A DNA stretch of 64,000 nt from Siccirubricoccus phaeus (GTDB lineage Bacteria; Pseudomonadota; Alphaproteobacteria; Acetobacterales; Acetobacteraceae). The notes beneath the pieces were generated by a model that saw nothing but the letters and a program-made list of their open reading frames with translations, did not search any database and was not told where the DNA came from. Location of the stretch: positions 1 through 64,000 of the forward strand of contig NZ_SRXO01000020.1 in assembly GCF_008360935.1 (NCBI RefSeq). Reading direction: 5' to 3'. This document shows positions 42,428 through 51,422 of the stretch, piece after piece (the stretch's first letter is position 1; each line of letters starts with the position of its first letter). Both the position numbers and the translations under genes were made by a program.

Positions 42428-43556
42428 TCGCGGCGGCCTCGATCTGCACCATCATGCCGGGGCGCAGCAGGCCGGGCGCGGGGGGCGGCTGCAGCACCAC
42501 ACGCACCGGCAGGCGCTGGGTGATCTTGGTGAAATTGCCGGAGGGGTTGGGGCTGGGCAGCAGGGCGAATTCGCTGGTGGCGGCGCCGGCGACGCGTTCC
42601 ACTACGCCCTCGAAGCGCTGGCCGGGCAGGGCGTCCACCATCACCTGCACATGGGTGCCGGGGCGGAACCAGCGGATCTCCGTCTCCTTGACATTCGCCT
42701 CCACCCGCACGCGGGCGGGGTCGTGCAGCATCAGCAGGCGCTGGCCGGCGGCGACATATTCGCCGGGGTCGATGAAGACGCGGTCGATGCTGCCGTCGAA
42801 GGGCATCAGGATGCGGCGGTCGGCGAGGTCCAGCGCGGCGCGGTCGCGCTGCGCCTCCAGCTCCCGCTGCTGCGGGCCGAGGGCTTCGAGCTGGCGGCGC
42901 AGCACCACCAGCTCCTCCCGCGCCGCTTCGCTGGCGGCGATCTGCGCCTCGGCGCTGAGGATCTCGGCAGTGGCGCCCAGCACCTTCTGCCGCGCGGTGT
43001 CCAGCGCGCTGCGCGTCTGGTCCTGGCGCTGGCGGGTGCCGCTGCCGCTCGCCACCAGCATCTGGGCGCGCTCGAATTCCGCTTCGGCCAGCACGCGCTC
43101 CGCGACCGCCGCCGGCAGGGCGGCACGGGCCACTTCCAGCTTGGCGCGGGCACCGGCGGCGGCGCTCTCCGTCTGGCGGTCCACCATGGAGAGCCGCGCC
43201 TCCAGCTCCGCCCGCCGCGCCGCCAGCGTCGCCAGCCGCGCCTCGATCTCGCGCAGGGCGATTTCCGATTCCCGGCTGTCGATGCGGACCAGCAGACTGT
43301 CCTTGCCCGGCGTATCGCCGGCAATCACCCGCACCTCCGCCACCCAGCCCGGCACGCGGGAGGCGATGGTGACCATATCCGCCGCCACCCGCGCATCATC
43401 GACGATGACGAGGGTGAGGAGCCGATGGGTGAACCAGGCGGCGCCGGCCAGCGCGCCGAGCAGCGCCAGCCCGAGCGCGGTCATGCGCAGCGCCCGGCCC
43501 CTGTTCCGCGTGACCCCGGGCGCGCTGCTCCGTACGCTGCCTGGGCCGATGTCCAT
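42420..43556 (-). CDS. EmrA/HlyD-type membrane fusion protein
   Basis: A 378-residue periplasmic adaptor. One N-terminal membrane anchor (about 25-47), a beta-barrel/lipoyl part (VPGWVAEVRVIAGD), a long coiled-coil hairpin (residues about 90-235) and the second lipoyl half (ILMPFDGSIDRVFIDPGEYV). It links the EmrB pump to the outer membrane. The start is 1 bp after the MarR stop, completing a marR-emrA-emrB operon. Confidence 0.92.
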   Translation of the reverse strand: MDIGPGSVRSSAPGVTRNRGRALRMTALGLALLGALAGAAWFTHRLLTLVIVDDARVAADMVTIASRVPGWVAEVRVIAGDTPGKDSLLVRIDSRESEIALREIEARLATLAARRAELEARLSMVDRQTESAAAGARAKLEVARAALPAAVAERVLAEAEFERAQMLVASGSGTRQRQDQTRSALDTARQKVLGATAEILSAEAQIAASEAAREELVVLRRQLEALGPQQRELEAQRDRAALDLADRRILMPFDGSIDRVFIDPGEYVAAGQRLLMLHDPARVRVEANVKETEIRWFRPGTHVQVMVDALPGQRFEGVVERVAGAATSEFALLPSPNPSGNFTKITQRLPVRVVLQPPPAPGLLRPGMMVQIEAAAIE

Positions 43557-43557
43557 T

Positions 43558-44022
43558 TCAGCCGCCTTCGGCGGGCGGGGCGGCGAGGCCGGCCGCCACC
43601 CGGTCCAGCACGGCGAGGCAGGCACGCAAATCGGCTTCCGGGATTCCGGCGAGGATTTCCGCCCGCACCTGGGTGGCCACCGCTTCGATGCGCTGGATCA
43701 GCGGCCGGGCCCTGTCCGTCAGATGCAGCGTATTGGCGCGGCGGTCCTGCGCCGATTCGCGCCGTTCCACCAGCCCTTCCGCCTGCAGCCAGTCCAGCGT
43801 CCGCACCAGGGTCGGGCCCTCGATGGCCAGGCTGGTGGCCAGCGCCTTCTGCGTCATCCCGTCCCCGAGGCGGGAGAGGGTGAGCAGCGCCAGCCAGCGC
43901 GCCTCCGTCAGCCCGTGCTCCGCGATGCGGGAATCCAGCCGCGCGCGCCAGCGCCTGGCGATCTGCGCGATCGCGATGCCGATGTGCCATTGCGTATGGG
44001 CGAGGCTGGAACCGTCCCGCAT
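43558..44022 (-). CDS. MarR family transcriptional regulator
   Basis: A 154-residue regulator with winged helix MTQKALATSLAIEGPTLVRT and wing RRESAQDRRANTLHLT, and SlyA/MarR-like dimer helices at both ends. First gene of the efflux operon, so most likely its repressor, released by the exported compound. Confidence 0.92.
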   Translation of the reverse strand: MRDGSSLAHTQWHIGIAIAQIARRWRARLDSRIAEHGLTEARWLALLTLSRLGDGMTQKALATSLAIEGPTLVRTLDWLQAEGLVERRESAQDRRANTLHLTDRARPLIQRIEAVATQVRAEILAGIPEADLRACLAVLDRVAAGLAAPPAEGG

Positions 44023-44201
44023 GACGCGAGACTAGGACGCAGACGAATGATGAGCAAACTAGATATTGCCGGCCATGGGGGGTTTCGCGCTGGTGCGAGC
44101 CGCCGCAGGATGGCGGGGAAGGAGGAGCGGCCGATGCGCAATCTTCGCCCAGGCCATGCTGCGTTGCAGCAGATGCCCTGGCCGCAGCGGAACCCAGCCG
44201 C
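44023..44201. promoter_or_regulatory. divergent region with possible MarR operator
   Basis: 179 bp between marR and the divergent enoyl-CoA hydratase-like gene. Contains GCAAACTAGATATTGC (44054-44069), an interrupted inverted repeat GCAA/TTGC with a CTAG near its middle, 32 bp before the marR start. This is a candidate autoregulatory site only. Confidence 0.3.
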
Positions 44202-44948
44202 GTGACGCTGGTGCAGGTGGAACAGGCAGGCGGCGTCGCCACGCTCCGGCTGAACCGGCCGGAGCGCGGCAATGCGCTCGGGCTGGAACTGGTCGCGGCG
44301 CTGGAGGCGGCGGTGACGGCAGCGCTGGCCGAGGGCGCGCGCTGCCTGGTGCTGCGCGGGGCGGGGAAGCATTTCTGCACCGGCTTCGATCTCTCGGATC
44401 TCGAGGCGCTGTCCGATGGCGATCTGCTGCTGCGGGTGGTGCGGATCGAGCAATTGCTGCAGCGCCTGCATGCCGCACCGGTGGTGACGGTGGCGGTGGG
44501 GCAGGGGCGCAGCTTCGGCGCCGGCGCGGATCTCTTCGCCGTCTGCGATCACCGGATCGCGCAGGCGGGGGCGAGCTTCGCCTTTCCCGGCCCGGCTTTC
44601 GGCCTGGTGCTGGGCACGGCGCGGCTGGCGGCGCGGATCGGCGCCGGGCGGGCGCGGGCGGTGCTGCTGGGCGGCGAAACGCTGGTGGACCAGGCGGCGC
44701 TGGAGGCCGGCCTCGCCACCGCGGTGCTGACGGAGGTCGAGCTGCCCGAGGCGCTGACGCGCATCGCCGCCACCGCGTCCCGGCTGGCGCCGGAGACGGT
44801 GGCCTTGCTGCATGCCCGCACGCGGGCGGCGGACGACGATGCCGACCTCGCCGCGCTGGTCCGCTCCGCCGCCCGGCCGGGGCTGAAGCAACGGATTCTG
44901 GACTACCGCGCCGCCGTCGCGGCGCAACGCCAGGGCGGGGCGGGTTGA
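44202..44948 (+). CDS. enoyl-CoA hydratase/isomerase family protein
   Basis: A 248-residue crotonase-fold protein with a GTG start. The oxyanion hole is formed by GKHFCTGFDLSD and GRSFGAGADLF. The two catalytic glutamates of true hydratases are not seen: the segments read GAGADLFAVC and PGPAFGLVLGTARL. So the reaction may be isomerisation, hydrolysis or another crotonase chemistry. It stands alone. Confidence 0.85.
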   Translation: MTLVQVEQAGGVATLRLNRPERGNALGLELVAALEAAVTAALAEGARCLVLRGAGKHFCTGFDLSDLEALSDGDLLLRVVRIEQLLQRLHAAPVVTVAVGQGRSFGAGADLFAVCDHRIAQAGASFAFPGPAFGLVLGTARLAARIGAGRARAVLLGGETLVDQAALEAGLATAVLTEVELPEALTRIAATASRLAPETVALLHARTRAADDDADLAALVRSAARPGLKQRILDYRAAVAAQRQGGAG

Positions 44949-44984
44949 GCTTCGCTCGGCCCGTCCCGCTCCGGCCATTTGCTG

Positions 44985-45138
44985 GATCGCGCGACTCACG
45001 CTTCCGGTGAAGCCACCGAAAGCGATCACGCTCTGGAGCATGGTCCGTTCGCTTGCGCTCATGGCTCATGCTCCAGGTCTTTGTATGATCGCGTGATTCA
45101 CGCTTCCGGTGAGGCCACCGAAAGCGATCACGCTCTGG
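44985..45138. repeat. 52-bp direct repeat pair with hairpin spacer
   Basis: A 52-bp unit (GATCGCGCGACTCACGCTTC ... ATCACGCTCTGG) at 44985-45036 recurs at 45087-45138 with three differences. Between them GGAGCATG (45035) pairs with CATGCTCC (45067). Each unit holds TTCCGGTGA/CCACCGAAAG. Its GTGATTCACG block also occurs, inverted, near 40743. Confidence 0.8.
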
Positions 45139-45154
45139 GATAGGGAGAGGAACC

Positions 45155-46207
45155 ATGCCGAAGGTTCAGGCGGAGAAGCTGCGGGAGATCGGCCGTGCGC
45201 TGCTGATGGCGAATGGCGTGCCGGAGGAGGAGGCGGCGACGGTCGCCCGGCATGTGGTGAATGCCAACCTCGCCGGGCATGACAGCCATGGCGTCATCAT
45301 GCTGCCAAATTACATCGAGCGGGTGCGGGTCAGGCATATCGTGCCGGGCGCACCCTTCACCATCGTGCAGGAATCGCCGGCGACGACGGTGGTGGATGGC
45401 AATTGGGGCTTCGGCTACGTCATCAACGAGAAGGCGATGGCGCTGACCATCGAGAAGGCGCAGCAGACCAACATCGCCGCCTGTACCGTGTTCCGCCAGG
45501 GCCATGTCGGGCGGCTGGCGAGCTACCCGCTGATGGCGGCGAAGGCGGGGATGATCGGCATGGCCTGGGCCGATAGCGGCCGTTCCCCGAAGGGCGTGGC
45601 GCCGTTCGGCGGGCGGGAGGCGCGGCTCGGCACCAACCCCTGGGCGATGGCGGTGCCGTCCGACCTGGACGGGCCGTTCTGCATGGATTTCGCCACCTCG
45701 GCGGTGGCGATGGGCAAGATCAAGCTGGCCGAGGCGCGCGGGCAGGAGATTCCGCGCGGCTGGGTGGTGGATAGCGAGGGCGACCTGACCACCGACCCGA
45801 AGAAGATCAAGGGCGGCGCGCTGCTGCCCCTGGGCGGCGCCGGCGAGGGCTACAAGGGCACCGCGCTGGCGGCGATGGGCGAGGTGTTCTGCGGCATCCT
45901 CACCGGCCTCGGCTTCGGGGTGGAGCCCAGCGGGCGGCACAATGACGGCTGCTTCCTGATCGCCATCAAGGTGGAGGCCTTCCGCCCGCTGCTGACCTTC
46001 CGCAAGGAGGTGGGGGAGTTCGCGCACTACCTGAAGGAGACGCCGCCGGCCAAGGGCAGCAAGGGCGTCCTCTATCCGGGCGAGGTGGAGCACCGGGCGG
46101 AGCAGCAGCGCGCCGCGGAGGGTGTCGAGATCGAGGACGCCACCTGGAAGAAGCTCGGCGAGCTGGCGCAGGAGGGTGGCATCGCGGCGAAGCTGGGCTT
46201 CGCTTAG
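45155..46207 (+). CDS. Ldh family malate/lactate/ureidoglycolate dehydrogenase
   Basis: A 350-residue NAD(P)-dependent oxidoreductase of the type-2 malate/L-lactate dehydrogenase fold. Key signatures: AGHDSHGVIMLPNYIERV (catalytic His region), ATTVVDGNWGFGYV, FRQGHVGRLASYPLMAA and GTNPWAMAVPSD with MDFATSAVAMGKI. Substrates in the family include malate, lactate, sulfolactate, ureidoglycolate and delta-1-piperideine-2-carboxylate. GGGAGAGGA precedes the ATG. Confidence 0.9.
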   Translation: MPKVQAEKLREIGRALLMANGVPEEEAATVARHVVNANLAGHDSHGVIMLPNYIERVRVRHIVPGAPFTIVQESPATTVVDGNWGFGYVINEKAMALTIEKAQQTNIAACTVFRQGHVGRLASYPLMAAKAGMIGMAWADSGRSPKGVAPFGGREARLGTNPWAMAVPSDLDGPFCMDFATSAVAMGKIKLAEARGQEIPRGWVVDSEGDLTTDPKKIKGGALLPLGGAGEGYKGTALAAMGEVFCGILTGLGFGVEPSGRHNDGCFLIAIKVEAFRPLLTFRKEVGEFAHYLKETPPAKGSKGVLYPGEVEHRAEQQRAAEGVEIEDATWKKLGELAQEGGIAAKLGFA

Positions 46208-46607
46208 CTCCCCACGAAGCCGCTGCGCGGCTTCGTGGGGGCCCCCGGGAGTCGCTGCATTCCCGAAGGGCGGCACAGCCTGCCGCGGCAAAGCCGCGGA
46301 AGGGCAATGGGCGGCGGCAGGTTCAGGCAGGCGCTGCGAAGGCCATCCGTCGCGCAAGCGAAGGCCCTTGAAAGGGCCTTCGACGACGACGGCGTCCTCG
46401 CGAAGCTTGCTTCGCGGGGTGTCGGGCGAAGGCCGCCATTGCCCGGGCCATAGTGCCGCAAGCAAGTCAGGGCCGTAGCCGCGCGTCGCGCTGTGCGGCG
46501 AAGCCGCAGCCTTGACTCGCTTGCGGCACCGTGGCTGTTCCGAGGGAGGCGCTCGACGGTGTCGAGCGCGCGCTTGCGCGCCCGGACGGTACGTCCCAGT
46601 CGGGGGG
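46207..46607. repeat. hairpin-rich intergenic region including a family C copy
   Basis: Begins CCCCACGAAGCCGCTGCGCG with GGCTTCGTGGGG, then GCCCCCGGGAGTCGCT, GCACAGCCTGCCGCGG and CAAAGCCGCGG (family C). Further hairpins: GAAGGCCCTTGAAAGGGCCTTC, GCGAAGCTTGCTTCGC, GCCGCAAGCAAGTCA with TGACTCGCTTGCGGC, and GCGCGCGCTTGCGCGC. No gene is supported; it lies between two convergent genes. Confidence 0.65.
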
Positions 46608-47666
46608 CTACTTCTGCCCGTGCACCAGCCGATGCACGAAGCCCAGCTTCTCGATCGCCGGCGGCGACAGCACGAAGGGGTAGAGATCCGGCGAGCCCAT
46701 GCAGCGGTTCAGGCTGTTCACCGCATAGGTCAGCGGCAGCCACGCCTCCACCAGGGCGGCGACGTCGCGCACCCTGTACGGGTCGAATTCGATCTGCGTA
46801 TCCAGCTCGTCGCCCCTCGCCACGCGCGGCTGCACGCTGAGGCGGAAGGCGCTCGCCATCTCCAGCGTGTCCACGATGTGCAGGTAATGCGCCCAGGTCT
46901 CGGCGAAATCCTCCCAGGGATGGGCGGCGGCATAGGCGCTGACATAGGCGTTCTGCCAGTCCGGCGGCGCGCCCCGGGCGTAATGCGCCTGCAGCGCCGC
47001 AGCGTAGTCCTGGCTGTCATCGCCGAACACCGCGCGGCATTCCTCCAGCTTGCCGCCATCCCGCACCAGCAGATCCCAGTAATGGTGGCCGGATTCATGG
47101 CGGAAATGGCCGAGCAGGGTGCGGTAAGGCTCGCCCATGGCGGTGCGGCGGCGCTCGCGCTCGGCATCGTCGGCCTCGGCGAGCGCGATGGTGATCAGCC
47201 CCTCCTCATGCCCCGTCATCACCGGCGGCGCGCTGCCCTCCGGCGGGTCCGCCAGCACATCGAAGGCCAGGCCATGCGCCGGGTCCTCGATGCGGTTGGC
47301 CAGCGGCAGCTTCAGCCGCTGGAAGCTGTAGATCAGCCGGTGCGCAGCATCCTGGATGCGGCGCCAGGGCGGCAGATTCTCCGCCACCGTCAGGTCGGGG
47401 ATTATCCGGTTGTGCCGGCAGGCGGCGCAGAGCGCTTCCGAACCATCCTCCGGCGCCAGCCAATTGCAGGCGGCGTATTGCGCGTTGCTGCAGAACAGCC
47501 GGCGCTGCCCGGGCGCGGCCAGAGGGCGCCAGGCCTCGCCCTCCGGCGCCAGGGCGGAGAGCGTGGCGGCTTCCGGCAGGAAGCCCAGCCGGTGGCCGCA
47601 GCGCTCGCAGAGCGTGTTCTCGAAGTACAGCACTTGGCTGCAATGCTGGCAGCGGAACAACTTCAT
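46608..47666 (-). CDS. putative zinc-binding metallopeptidase (Peptidase_Mx type)
   Basis: A 352-residue protein. An N-terminal zinc ribbon is CQHC...CERCGH (residues 6-25) with a further Cys set around residues 58-83. The catalytic HExxH motif is HFRHESGHHYWD, preceded by IIPDLTVAENLPPWRRI. Such proteins are typically found next to the transglutaminase/ATP-grasp/alpha-E genes that follow here, suggesting that it releases or trims the peptide-like product. The three genes upstream lie on the same strand. Confidence 0.85.
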   Translation of the reverse strand: MKLFRCQHCSQVLYFENTLCERCGHRLGFLPEAATLSALAPEGEAWRPLAAPGQRRLFCSNAQYAACNWLAPEDGSEALCAACRHNRIIPDLTVAENLPPWRRIQDAAHRLIYSFQRLKLPLANRIEDPAHGLAFDVLADPPEGSAPPVMTGHEEGLITIALAEADDAERERRRTAMGEPYRTLLGHFRHESGHHYWDLLVRDGGKLEECRAVFGDDSQDYAAALQAHYARGAPPDWQNAYVSAYAAAHPWEDFAETWAHYLHIVDTLEMASAFRLSVQPRVARGDELDTQIEFDPYRVRDVAALVEAWLPLTYAVNSLNRCMGSPDLYPFVLSPPAIEKLGFVHRLVHGQK

Positions 47667-47784
47667 GGCCGGGACCCCTCCCGCGCGGCCAGGACGCGCC
47701 GCCGCGGCCGGAGTTCCGCCGGCACCGACCCGCCTGCCCCCTGGCCCGCCTGCCCTCTGGCCGGGTGCGGGCGCTCTCCCGCCC

Positions 47785-48696
47785 TTATTTCGCCTCGGCC
47801 GGCAGCCCCGCCGGGGCCGGCTGCTCCACCGGCTCCAGATCCACCCCGATGGTCAGGCTGTGCGCGCCGCCCCCCAGCACCACGCCGCGCAGGGGGCTGA
47901 CATCGCAGAAATCCCGGCCCCAGCCCAGCACCACATGCTCCTCCTGCGCCACCAGATCGTTGGTGGGGTCGAGGTCCACCCAGCCATGCAGCGGCCCCAG
48001 CCAGCAGCCCACCCAGGCATGGCTCTGGTCGGCGCCCAGCCGCCGCTTCTGCCCGGGCGGCGGGCGGGTGCGGATATAGCCGGAGACGTAGCGCGCCGGC
48101 AGGCCGAGGCCGCGCAGGGCGCAGATCATCAGATGGGTGAAGTCCTGGCAGACCCCCTCCCGCCGTGCCAGCACCTCCGCCACCGGGGTTTCCAGGCTGG
48201 TGGCGCCGGCGCGGAAGGCGAATTCCTGGCGGAAGCGGGCATTCAGCGCCAGCAGCCCGTCCAGCACCGGCCGCCCGGCGGGAAAGCAGGGGGCAGCCCA
48301 GTCGGTGGCCGCCGGCAGGCCGGGCAGCATCGGGCTTTCGAAGAGGAATTCCGCCGCCTCCCAGGCGCCGGGCCCGCCCTGCCGGGCGGCCTCCGCCACC
48401 ACCGCCCAATCCGGCGTCGCGGCCGCTGGCGGCGGCGCGGGGAAGCGCACCTCCACCACCGCCTCCGCCGTCACCTCGAAGGCGGCATGGGGTTCATCGA
48501 GGAACAGCCAGGTGCAGGGATTGCCGAAATGATCCACCCCCTCCCGCCGGCGGGAGGCGGCGGGGGCGGCGGTGATCCGCGCCGCCTCCACGCGTTGGAA
48601 GGGCAGCGTTCGCGGCGTCAGATGCAGCAGATGCGCCGCCAGATCCACCGTGTGGCGGTAGGCATAGGCCGTGCTGTGGCGGACGCGGTACCTCAA
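47785..48696 (-). CDS. transglutaminase-like protein (cysteine peptidase fold)
   Basis: About 303 residues. An N-terminal bacterial transglutaminase domain (RYRVRHSTAYAYRHTVDLA) is followed by the catalytic core with Cys183 in REGVCQDFTHLM, His226 in SHAWVG and Asp243 in DLDPTND. The start is uncertain: a TTG at 48696 gives the standard family N-terminus, whereas the nearest ATG (48750) would overlap the preceding gene by 38 bp. It belongs to the peptide-ligation module. Confidence 0.85.
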   Translation of the reverse strand: MRYRVRHSTAYAYRHTVDLAAHLLHLTPRTLPFQRVEAARITAAPAASRRREGVDHFGNPCTWLFLDEPHAAFEVTAEAVVEVRFPAPPPAAATPDWAVVAEAARQGGPGAWEAAEFLFESPMLPGLPAATDWAAPCFPAGRPVLDGLLALNARFRQEFAFRAGATSLETPVAEVLARREGVCQDFTHLMICALRGLGLPARYVSGYIRTRPPPGQKRRLGADQSHAWVGCWLGPLHGWVDLDPTNDLVAQEEHVVLGWGRDFCDVSPLRGVVLGGGAHSLTIGVDLEPVEQPAPAGLPAEAK

Positions 48697-48712
48697 GGGC
48701 GGACCCCGTCCC

Positions 48713-51229
48713 TCACGCCGCGCCGCGCAGCCGGCCCGTGCTGCTGCCATGGCCGAGGGATTGCGGCGCCGGCAGCAAGGCGAAGTAGCGGCGGCTGACG
48801 CGGTCCGAGAGCGCCGCCACCGCGCCTTCCATCGCCTTCAGCCGCGGCAGCAGCCGGATCGCGGCCTCCGCCTGGGCGGGGGATGCCGCCACCTCCCGCA
48901 CCATGTCGCGCGTCTCCTCCAGCAATTGCTCGGCCAGGGTCACCAGGGAGGATTCCGCCTCCCCGGCCAGGTCGGCCAGTGTGTCCCTGGCGGCGCGCAA
49001 CTGGAAGGCCAGGCCACGCGGATTGCCCTCATCCGCGAGCACGAGGTCGAGCACCGGCGCCGGCTGCATGACGGTGAGATAGCGGCTGCGATAGGTGATG
49101 ACGGAATCGCGCAGCTCCAGCGCCAGGCGCAGCCCCGGCTCCAGCCGCGCCGGCTGGGTGGCGGCGCCGGGCTGGTCCAGCGCCCGGGCGAGCTCCGCCA
49201 CCACATTCTGCGCCCGCTCCACCCGCCGGCCGAGATCGAGGAAGAGCCGGCCGCCGCCGCGGACCATGTTCTCCGCGGCGAGGCCGGCGACGGTGGCGGC
49301 GAAGCCCAGCACCAGGGCGCAGGTTTGGTCGAGCTGTTCCAGCTCCCGCGCCGCATCGCGCGCCGGGGCGATGCCGCGCAGCGCGTCCCGAAGCTGCCGC
49401 AGGCCGCGCTGCAGGGCGAGGTGCATCTCCCCGGTCAGCCGGTCCCGTAGCAACTCCGTGAGGCGGGAGACCTGGCCGAGCAGCCCGGCCACCGGCCCCC
49501 CTTCCCGCATCGCCCGCAGCAGGGCGCGGCTGAGCGCGCCGGTGCCGATGCCGGCGAGGCCGGCCTGGGCGGTCTCGGCATCCAGCAGCTCCGCCCGGGC
49601 GAGGCAGGCGCAGAGGCTCTTCAGCTCCACCGCCTCGCGCGGCGTCGGGCTGGGGCGGGCGAGGCGGGCGGCGCCGGCGCGCAACAGGCGGGCGGCGCTT
49701 TCCAGCCTTTCCAGGTAGCGGCCGAGCCAGAAGAAATTATCCGCCACGCGGCTCGGCAGGTCGCCGCTGCCGCGGCGGATGGGCAGGGCGGCGATGGACA
49801 GGGAGCGGGGGCCGAGGATGTCCAGGCCGTCCTGCGCCGGCACCCAGACATCCTTGGCCAGCGCCGTTCGCGGGCGGCGGCCGGAGGCAGGGTCGGGCGC
49901 CGCCAGGGTGCGGGCGAGGCCGCCGGGCAGGGCGTGCCAGCGCTGGCCGTCGAAGACCAGGAAAAGGCGCAGCATCACCGGGCGCGGCACCAGCCCTTCC
50001 GGCGAGAGGCAGGGGGTGAAGGAGCCGTCCAGGGCTTCGGAGACCGCATACTCCCCCGGCGCCGCCAGGATGCGCTGGGCCAGGGAATGGCGATCGGCGG
50101 GGGAGAGGGCGCCGGCGCGGATGGAGCGGACGGTGCCGTCCACGGCGCTGCGCACCAGCCAGCGGTCGAAGCCATGGCCTATCTGGTCCCGCGCCGAGGG
50201 GTCGCCGAGCCAGAGCGTATGGGCGCCGGGGAGGCGCAGCTCCTCGCCCAGCAGGCGGCGGGCGAGGGCCGGGAGGAAGGCGGCGAGGGCCGGCGCCTCG
50301 GCGAAGCCGGTGCCAGGGTCGTTGGCGATGCGGACGGTGCCGGTGCGGGCGGCATCCAGCAGGCCGGCGACGCCTTGCAGCGTGTTCTGCTCCGCCTCCA
50401 GCGGGTCGATGGTGCGGCCATCCTGGCGGCGCAGCAGCACGTCCACGCGCTGCAACCCGCGCAGGGTCTTCAGGTAGAGGGCGCCGTCGCGCACCGTGAG
50501 GTCGCCGCCCTCGACCAGGGCGCAGGACAGCTCGCGGGCCAGCACCACATGCTCGAACCAGAGCGGGCTGGCATGGCCGGGGGTGAGCAGGGCGACGCCG
50601 GGGTTTTCCGCCGGGGCCAGGCGCTGCAAGGCGTCCTGCCAGATGTCGAAGAAGGGCAGCAGGCGGCGCAGCTCCGTCACCCGGGCGAATTCCGGAATGT
50701 GGCGGGCCATGGCGCGGCGGTTTTCCAGCGCATGGGCGATGCCGGAGGGGGCGGCGGTGCGGTCCGCCAGGACGCGCCAGCGCCCATCCGGGCCGCGCAG
50801 CAGATCCGCGGCGTAGCTTTGCAGCAGCGGGCCGGCATGGCCGGCGGGGTGGCGGCAGGCGCGGAGGAAGGCGGGGTTGGCGTAGACCAGGGCGGGGGGC
50901 AGGGCGCCCTCGGCCAGCAGGTGCTGGGGGCCGTAGACGTCGCGGAGCACGCGTTCGAGGAGGGCGGCGCGCTGGGCCAGGCCCTCGGCCAGGGAGTCGA
51001 ATTCGGCGGGGTCGAGGATCAGCGGGATGGGGTCGCAGCGCCAGGCGGCGGGGGCGGAAACCGGGCCGGGGAGGAGGCTGGTCATGCCCTCCTCGGCAAA
51101 GGCGCGGTCGAGTTGCTGGGCGCGTTCGGTCAGCACCTCGCGGCCGAGCTGGCCGAGGGCGGCGAGCAGGGGGCGCCAATGCGGGCGGAAGCCGCCATGG
51201 CCGTCCACCATTTCGTCCAGGGTATTCAC
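48713..51229 (-). CDS. circularly permuted ATP-grasp protein fused to alpha-E domain
   Basis: About 838 residues. Residues about 1-480 are the circularly permuted type-2 ATP-grasp ligase (DEMVDGHGGFRPHWRPL start, GDLTVRDGALYLKTLRGLQR, VRIANDPGTGFAEAPALAAF, CLSPEGLVPRPVMLRLF, TALAKDVWVPA). Residues about 520-825 form the all-helical alpha-E domain (RVADNFFWLGRYLERLESAARLL start, then RSRYLTV). The two parts are separate genes in many bacteria. Predicted to form amide bonds on an unknown peptide or amino acid. A GTG at 51229 keeps the conserved DEM start; ATG 51211 is the alternative. The longer frame enters a repeat. Confidence 0.88.
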   Translation of the reverse strand: MNTLDEMVDGHGGFRPHWRPLLAALGQLGREVLTERAQQLDRAFAEEGMTSLLPGPVSAPAAWRCDPIPLILDPAEFDSLAEGLAQRAALLERVLRDVYGPQHLLAEGALPPALVYANPAFLRACRHPAGHAGPLLQSYAADLLRGPDGRWRVLADRTAAPSGIAHALENRRAMARHIPEFARVTELRRLLPFFDIWQDALQRLAPAENPGVALLTPGHASPLWFEHVVLARELSCALVEGGDLTVRDGALYLKTLRGLQRVDVLLRRQDGRTIDPLEAEQNTLQGVAGLLDAARTGTVRIANDPGTGFAEAPALAAFLPALARRLLGEELRLPGAHTLWLGDPSARDQIGHGFDRWLVRSAVDGTVRSIRAGALSPADRHSLAQRILAAPGEYAVSEALDGSFTPCLSPEGLVPRPVMLRLFLVFDGQRWHALPGGLARTLAAPDPASGRRPRTALAKDVWVPAQDGLDILGPRSLSIAALPIRRGSGDLPSRVADNFFWLGRYLERLESAARLLRAGAARLARPSPTPREAVELKSLCACLARAELLDAETAQAGLAGIGTGALSRALLRAMREGGPVAGLLGQVSRLTELLRDRLTGEMHLALQRGLRQLRDALRGIAPARDAARELEQLDQTCALVLGFAATVAGLAAENMVRGGGRLFLDLGRRVERAQNVVAELARALDQPGAATQPARLEPGLRLALELRDSVITYRSRYLTVMQPAPVLDLVLADEGNPRGLAFQLRAARDTLADLAGEAESSLVTLAEQLLEETRDMVREVAASPAQAEAAIRLLPRLKAMEGAVAALSDRVSRRYFALLPAPQSLGHGSSTGRLRGAA

Positions 51230-51237
51230 CGCCGGTG

Positions 51238-51422
51238 TTCGAGGAAGGGCGTCGCGCCGCAAGGCGCGCCTTGCGGCGCGACCCTCCCTCGAGCTCCCAC
51301 CCGCCAAGGGCCGAAAGGCCCTTTGAACCCTTGAGTCGGCAGGTTGAACCGTGGAGCGCAAACGAATGGTTTCCAAAGGCCCTTCGGCCTTTGGTGGGGG
51401 GTTGAGGGGGGCAAAGCCCCCC
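51238..51422. repeat. family A palindromic repeat, long form
   Basis: GAGGAAGGGCGTCGCGCCGC/GCGGCGCGACCCTCCCTC hairpin, then CCACCCGCCAAGGGCCGAAA with GGCCCTTTG, and at the far end CCAAAGGCCCTTCGGCCTTTGG plus GGGGGGCAAAGCCCCCC. The internal part TTTCCAAAGGCCCTTCGG is inverted relative to the 20629 copy. It lies between the DUF2126 fusion and the ATP-grasp gene, inside the operon. Confidence 0.7.

Noticed and set aside
51230-51376. N-terminal extension of the ATP-grasp/alpha-E protein
   Set aside because: It is translated family A repeat; the conserved family start begins at DEM.
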